The notes below the pieces were generated by a model. The model was not told the DNA's origin. It was given only the letters and a program-made list of their open reading frames with translations, and ran no database searches. This document shows, piece after piece, positions 58,586 to 64,000 of a stretch of DNA of 64,000 nt (position 1 is the first letter of the stretch; every line of letters begins with the position of its first letter). The DNA is taken from assembly GCF_003369915.1 (NCBI RefSeq), contig NC_046674.1, positions 24,617,657 through 24,681,656 on the forward strand, written 5' to 3'. The position numbers and the translations under genes were made by a program. This DNA comes from Drosophila miranda. Lineage: Eukaryota; Arthropoda; Insecta; Diptera; Drosophilidae.

Positions 58586-59038
58586 ATGTCGGCCATCACC
58601 AAGCAGAAGAACTTCAACAACAACATGTACAAGTCGAAAGTGTCGCCCTCGCGCCGTCTCAAGAACCTCCTGAAGCCGCTCCTGGGTCACGTCTTCAATC
58701 TGAAGAAGGAGCAGCCAAAGCGCAGCTCCTACATCGCCTCGGCCGAGAAAGAGGCCGAGTTCGATTGGCTCAACAACGACATGGACAACATGGCCAACGA
58801 GCATCTGGAGAGCCGCCTCATCGAGGAGATCCGCCAGTGCGCCAAGGAGGATGCCATCATCGTCTACAACGAAAACGGCTCTGGGGAACTGCAAACCATG
58901 GACCAGGAGGACTACTATGTTCCTGTCCACTTTGCCCGCACCAACGCCGGAACCTTCTTCTGGACCTCGGTGCAGCCCAAGGCCAGCGAGCCCTATGCCA
59001 TCGAATGGAACTTCCTCGACCGTTGGGCCCAAGCGTGA
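58586..59038 (+). CDS. Ocho: Ocho (Bearded-family Neuralized inhibitor)
   Basis: A single-exon protein of 150 residues with the same motif order as Tom. Basic amphipathic helix at 23-40 (RRLKNLLKPLLGHVFNLK), NMANEHLESRL with NxxN at 68-71, PVHFARTNAGTFFWT at 113-127, and C-terminal DRWAQA at 145-150. It is predicted to bind Neuralized and dampen Notch ligand activity. ATG context is CTTAGAATG. It lies about 2 kb beyond Brd, the last Bearded gene in the window. Unlike its neighbours, its 3' UTR lacks GY, Brd and K boxes. AATAAA is at 59371-59376. The name follows length and order and could be swapped with the Tom paralogue. Confidence 0.85.
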   Translation: MSAITKQKNFNNNMYKSKVSPSRRLKNLLKPLLGHVFNLKKEQPKRSSYIASAEKEAEFDWLNNDMDNMANEHLESRLIEEIRQCAKEDAIIVYNENGSGELQTMDQEDYYVPVHFARTNAGTFFWTSVQPKASEPYAIEWNFLDRWAQA

Positions 59039-59370
59039 AGTATCGGCCAGGACCTGGGATACTTGAGCATCTCTAAGCGGGGTTTTTCAACATTTCTTTT
59101 GGGACAACTCTTCAACCAACTGGAGCCTGGACTTCAGCGGGATGGGCAAATCAAAGTTTGGGCACTTCGACTTTGGTTCATCGATTATGGGATTACCCAA
59201 GGGACACCGCTTTTGGCCATTTTTACTGAAAATGCCGAAAAAGCGGTGGATAGCCACTATTTTTGGGGAGGTACATAGTAACAATTTTCTTCATTTTTGT
59301 TGTGCAAAAATGAGAATCAATTGTTGAGACGAGGGTTTGAGTGAACGTTTGCTTGTAAACAAATATAAAA

Positions 59371-59376
59371 AATAAA
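59371..59376 (+). terminator. Polyadenylation signal of Ocho
   Basis: AATAAA about 333 bases after the stop codon, the first canonical signal downstream. Confidence 0.7.
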
Positions 59377-59653
59377 CATGCTGGAACACACATATTTTAT
59401 TTTGTTGTTATTTCAATGGAAGATCCAGCACATGGTTCTGCACTGAAGATGGGCAATCGTGTCTGCCTGCCGACCCTTATACGATACGAGTATCTGGGAT
59501 ATTCCAATACAACTGACATGCTGGATACATGTGGGAGATGTGTGTTTATCTGGCTAACATATTATATTTAGTACTCCGTATGGGTGGTATTAACACCCCT
59601 ACGTTATACTCTTATGTATTAGTGTTTAAAAAATGATATATTTCGCTTTACAA

Positions 59654-60250
59654 TACGGCGTTGTAAGGATGTCTTGACAGTTAAAATTATTCCAGATTTC
59701 GATTCAACTGGGATGGTGGTTGCACGCAAAGTGCGATCCATGGAATGTTCGTGACTTCTTTTTCGATTTTCCCCCCTTTTACAAGTAGTTCCAATATGTT
59801 TGTCCTCCTTGGAATATCTGTTTCTCCGTACGGACTTATAGAACATAAGTCCCTACGGCGTTGTAAGGATGTCTTGACAGTTAAAATTATTCCAGATTCC
59901 GATTCAACTGGGATGGTGGTTGCACGCAAAGTGCGATCCATGGATTGTTCGTGACTTCTTGTTCGATTTTCCCCCCTTTTACAAGTAGTTCCAATATGTT
60001 TGTCCTCCTTGGAATATCTGTTTCTCCGTACGGACTTATAGAACATAAGTCCCTACGGCGTTGTAAGGATGTCTTGGCAGTTACAATTATTCGAGATATC
60101 GATTCAACCGGTATGGTGGCTGCACGCAAAATGCGATCCTTGGAATGCTCGTTACTTCTTGTTTGATTTGTCCCCCATTTACAAGTAGTTCCAGTATGTT
60201 TGTCCCCCTTGGAATACCTGTTTCTCTCTATGGACTTTTAGAATATACGA
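59654..60250. repeat. 200-bp tandem repeat, about three copies
   Basis: Units begin TACGGCGTTGTAAGGATGTC at 59654, 59854 and 60054, an exact 200-bp period. Units 1 and 2 differ at only a few bases; unit 3 is clearly more diverged and ends near 60250. Open frames inside are a by-product of the repetition. Confidence 0.95.
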
Positions 60251-60254
60251 TCTC

Positions 60255-61538
60255 TGTTCGGGGTCTCCTTTTAAAATAAAATAAAATAAAAAATAATAAA
60301 ATACAAGTGTTTTTGTTTTGTTTTTTCATTTTCCCCATGAAGAATTGATTTATTTCATCACAAGAAAAACTCAGTTTCGTACAGACTAATTCTCTTATCT
60401 AGAATGGAAGACGTATGCGATCATGTTGTCATCTACACCGTATCGGACGATATGTAAAACGTAAAGGTAACGTAACAATCAATTATTTTGTACAAGCAAT
60501 AACAACTACGTAAAAAATATAACATAACAAATGCATAAAAAATAGATGCATAATTGCAGCAATCACAGCGGCACGTTCCAGGAACGTGATCTAACAACAA
60601 ATTATACAATATTGCACATGAATTTGTGGGGATTTGACCTTGAGGGACGCCAAACTGCATCTGCATCGTGAGTGAGTGTGTGTGTGTGTGGGTGAGCCCC
60701 TTCAAGGCCCCATTGCACTTTCCTCCAGCCCGGTCCTGTTGTCTCTCTGCACGCCGCTCTGCTCCTCTGCTCCACAGCTCCACTGATCCGGATGAGGGCG
60801 CGGCCGAGAGCCAAACGGTGTTAAAGCTTCTGTACCAACCAATGTAACGTGACTTAACGTAACGTAACGTGGCGTAAGGCGTCACGTAGTGGGTTGCGCT
60901 TTGAGCGCGTTTAAAGCTGCAACCATCTCGGCTTTCCGCCCTTTCTCTCTCTCCCCCCACCCCCCACTACCGCCACAGGGTATTGGCTGTTGGGTACTGG
61001 GTATTGGGTGGGTGAGAGCGACGAAGTAGAAGTAGATGCTGCGTTTAACGGTTTTCTTTCGACTGACGACGAAGGCAGCGATCGCCTTGATTTTATACAA
61101 GAAGTCGCAGCGGCCTGCGCTGACGTTGACGCCGCGCCGCGTAAATGGAGATAAGCAACATGCAACATGCACACACACACACACACACACTGTCTCTGGT
61201 TTGTTTGTGTGTTCGTTATCATGTGGATGTATAATGCATTTATGCCGGAACGCGAGAACGAGAAGGAGAAGATGGAGGGGAATGGGAATGCGGCCCCGAG
61301 GCCCTTTTTTGTTATCTCTAGTCACTGGGCTACCCATTTTTATGTTTATCACCTTTTTCCCCCTCTCTCTCTGTCTCTGTCTCTGTCCCTGTATCTGCCT
61401 CTTCTTTTCTGTTTGCTTCAGGTCATTCGTATATCTGCCTTGGCGGGTCAACAATGTTCAAAACTCTTCCCAATAGTGTTTATTTGTGTGTGAGATTTGT
61501 TTCCATTTAATCTTCTTCCACACGCACGTACTCGTACA

Positions 61539-61571
<33 letters not shown>

Positions 61572-62270
61572 TCTCCAGGGTCCGCCGCACCTCGCACTCC
61601 CCCCCACTCTTGCCCTAAGACTGTGACTCGTTTTTAACGATCTCGCGGACCCCAAAACAAGAAACGTCCCTCACAGCCGCACACAAGCGCATTCTCCATT
61701 CTTATATGCATTCGCCAAGCATTGATATTTCTATATACCTAAATATGTACATTTGTATGTACCGCCATGTATGCATGTATATGCATGTGTATGCGTATGT
61801 AGAAGACCACTTTACGCCCCTTTGGAAATGAAGTTTAATGACCGTTCGCTCATGACCAAGTCAATCAGATGCGGGACTATTTACGAATAGGACAAAATCA
61901 GTGGAAACGATTCAGAAACAAATATCGATATACACTGCACCCTGCACTTCATAAGGGATGGGATGGGGGAACAGTTAGCAATGATAAAGGTTCTTATCAA
62001 TAAGCAAACCCCTACAATTACCCTTCGCAGCAGGTAAACATTATATACGAGTATCTCCCGATCGCTTCCCCTAATCATTTCCTTCCTTATGGCGAGGACA
62101 TGCTCCATGCGTACGCTGCTCACGCGCAGGACACGCACGGAAGGAACCGTGAGAACCGAACCCGAAACCGAAACCGAAATCGAAACGAAGTAACAGTCCC
62201 TAGAAGAGGGTAACAATAGAGCAGGTTCCGCTGGCACCCACCCCAAGGTACCCCGGTATTTCAAATTGAA
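60255..62270. other. Repeat-rich spacer
   Basis: Contains GT at 60676-60692, AACGT units at 60843-60875, CA at 61169-61191, CAG at 61537-61572 and TATGCATG units near 61765-61800. No gene is supported; open frames on both strands follow the repeats. Confidence 0.55.
61537..61572. repeat. CAG trinucleotide repeat
   Basis: About nine CAG units followed by CAACAACAG. Non-coding as far as can be seen. Confidence 0.9.
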
Positions 62271-62271
62271 T

Positions 62272-62303
62272 TATAAAAGGTTGAGTTGAGTTGACGGGCA
62301 CCT
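62272..62303 (+). promoter_or_regulatory. TATA promoter of the CCP-repeat gene
   Basis: TATAAAA at 62272-62278, about 50 bases before the ATG at 62325. Transcription would start near 62303-62310, leaving a very short leader. Confidence 0.65.
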
Positions 62304-62324
62304 CGAGCATCAATAGACCAGAGA

Positions 62325-64000
62325 ATGAAAGCAATCAGGTGTAAATCAAAGAAACAGGCCCAGGCATTCAATCACGTCATGGTAAATAGGCCCCAGAAGC
62401 AGAACGCAATGAGACTAACTAAGAAACCACCTCCAGCAGGTTCGAAAAGGCTATTTGGTGCTCCTCTTGGTTTTGGTAGCCAAAGAAACCAAAGTTTCGA
62501 GCAAAAAGGTTTCCAGTCTGGAGCCCAGAAGCTTGAACCAATCACAGAAATTCGAGTACTGCGTCAAGATTCTTATGTTGTGCCACCTCATCTGGGATTC
62601 GCCGCCCGACTACGAGGATTTTGACAACGCGAACGTGGATTCAATGAAGTATGCTCACGGTAACAGTCACTTCAAGGACGATTACAAGAAGGCCAATTGC
62701 ATACCTCCGGGCCTCAGTAAAAAAGATCTATTAGAGTTCTGGGTAGCTGTGGCCGAGTGGGAGATGGAGGTGAGGAACCTTTTCCTCGTCGAGAAATTCC
62801 TGCCCATCATCAAGGAGTCCGACAACGCCATTACGATCAATCTGTGGGGGTTGCTCCACCTCCGAAAGTCAGTAATGTGCTATCGAAAATTGGACCCCAA
62901 AGCGACACTGACACCGACACCGACTCCAACACCAACAAGACAACCCACAACACAACTGACGACGACATCCAATGAATTCTCATCAACATTGGCTTACCCT
63001 TCGACTTCCAGCTGCAATGGGAATACCGAAATCGGAATATGGATTAATCAGCAGATCAATGGAAGTCTAGCTCTGGATAAACTAATCAAGAAAATGTTGA
63101 TAATTGTGGGTAAGATCGAGCGTCACATACACAGAAAATGCTGTCCCTACGAGCCCATCCGCGATCGGGTGGAAGTAGTCCACGATGGCATCGATTTCTT
63201 GCTGCAATTAAACGGTATAGAGCCCTACAAGAGAGCGCAGTCCACGGGCTATATCGGCTCCGACTTTGATAATCTAAAGACGAGATTGGAGTACCTGAGC
63301 CTTGCGCTAGCCAAGGGAGCAGCAAAGGGAAATCGTTCCGTAGGAAAGTGCTGCCCCGCCTGGTCTGACCAATATAATACTTTCCAAGTTGAGATGGAAG
63401 AAAATTTTGAAAAGCTTGAAGCAGATAGCTCCGATCTGACGGCATATTTGACAAACTTGATCGACAAGCAAGAGGCCTTGGAGATGGATAGGTCAGATCA
63501 AGTGAAGCTTTTGCAAAGTCTAGACGCTTTGCATGGCAGTCCAGCTTCTGAGAGCACAGAAAGGTGTTGTCCGAATCAGGAAAAAGATATGGAAAATATA
63601 GAAAAGATATTGAAAGACTTGAAATTAAGTGACGGCCTGCCAGAGTCAATCGCGACAGCTGACTCTCTTCAGGATAGACTGACTAAAGCGAACGCAAATC
63701 TAATAAGTGCGAAAGGCTTGCTGAACGATGAGGAGGCAAATATCCGAAAAATGGCTTCTCTGTGCGGAGAGTTTTGTCCAAGTCAGAAGAAAGGAAATAT
63801 CGACTATCAATCGGCAAAAGTAAGCCAACTAGAAGAACAAATGAAGGAAATTAATGATAAAGCTCCAGAGATAATTGAACTTTTAAAGTCACCAAATTGG
63901 CCAGAACATCTGAAAGCTATAGAAAAGGTAAGGCAAGAAGTCAAAGATTTTATGACCAAGCAGAGACAGGATGATGTGAACCAGCAATTGGCCATGGTTC
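62325..64000 (+). CDS. Unrecognised coiled-coil protein with periodic Cys-Cys-Pro motifs (3' end beyond window)
   Basis: Function is unknown; I recognise no named family. One frame is open from 62419 to the window end. I propose exon 1 at 62325-62381 (19 codons from ATG) and a 58-nt intron at 62382-62439. The intron has donor GTAAAT, a CTAAC branch-like site and acceptor CAG, and joins in phase 0. After the splice comes a hydrophobic stretch (YLVLLLVLVA). CCP occurs at about residues 253, 323 and 395, and a CGEFCP variant ends at 466, so spacing is 69-72 residues. Between these are Glu/Lys-rich helical segments likely to form coiled coils. A TPTPTPTPT stretch lies near 62917. The N-terminus is the weak point: without splicing, the ATG frame ends at 62624. 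Confidence 0.6.

Noticed and set aside
1-64000. CRISPR arrays, rRNA, tRNA genes and bacterial operons
   Set aside because: No regularly spaced repeat-spacer pattern, no tRNA A/B-box pair with a cloverleaf, and the gene structure is eukaryotic.

Overview
This looks like nuclear DNA of a fruit fly (Drosophila). Genes have short introns with GT..AG ends, TATA-driven small genes and AATAAA signals. Introns and spacers are full of short tandem repeats. The clearest genes are orthologues of Drosophila loci: a doublecortin/EMAP fusion gene (DCX-EMAP) followed by the Bearded complex (Brd-C). Helitron-like DINE-1 (SGM/ISY type) fragments with the usual GTCCGTCC core suggest the obscura group. That species-group guess is inference only.

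Layout. About 1-8.65 kb has no gene I can support, only microsatellites, a 33-base poly-C run and one possible TATA promoter. From 8.66 to 22.48 kb a plus-strand gene of eleven coding exons encodes an 851-residue doublecortin + HELP + WD40 protein; its first two introns (4.2 and 6.4 kb) hold only low-complexity DNA. Its 3' end is near 23.25 kb. From 23.9 to 59.4 kb lies an expanded Bearded complex: two minus-strand Bob copies (24.2 and 29.5 kb), then plus-strand Tom (53.7 kb), Brd (56.3 kb) and Ocho (58.6 kb). Between them sit two minus-strand, three-exon uridine phosphorylase genes (25.6 and 45.8 kb), each with a DINE-1 fragment just 3' of it, plus decayed transposons (hAT-like, an unassigned transposase-like piece, a LINE reverse transcriptase), palindromes and long gene-poor stretches. 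At 59.65-60.25 kb there is a 200-bp tandem repeat. At 62.3 kb a TATA-driven plus-strand gene starts and runs off the window; it encodes an unrecognised protein with a Cys-Cys-Pro motif about every 70 residues.

How the genes work together. The Bearded-family proteins are small inhibitors of the E3 ligase Neuralized and so of Notch ligand endocytosis. All five copies carry an NxxN Neuralized-docking motif and a basic amphipathic helix. Bob, Tom and Brd have 3' UTR motifs (GY box, Brd box, K box) known as microRNA target sites; Ocho lacks all three. Tom, Brd and Ocho share a promoter arrangement of a proneural-type E-box followed 16-19 bp later by an inverted CCAAT box. The uridine phosphorylases (pyrimidine salvage) have no evident link to Notch and look like duplicated passengers. 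The most unusual items are the 70-residue CCP-repeat gene, the patchwork identity of the uridine phosphorylase pair, and the shared extended miR-7-type sites.
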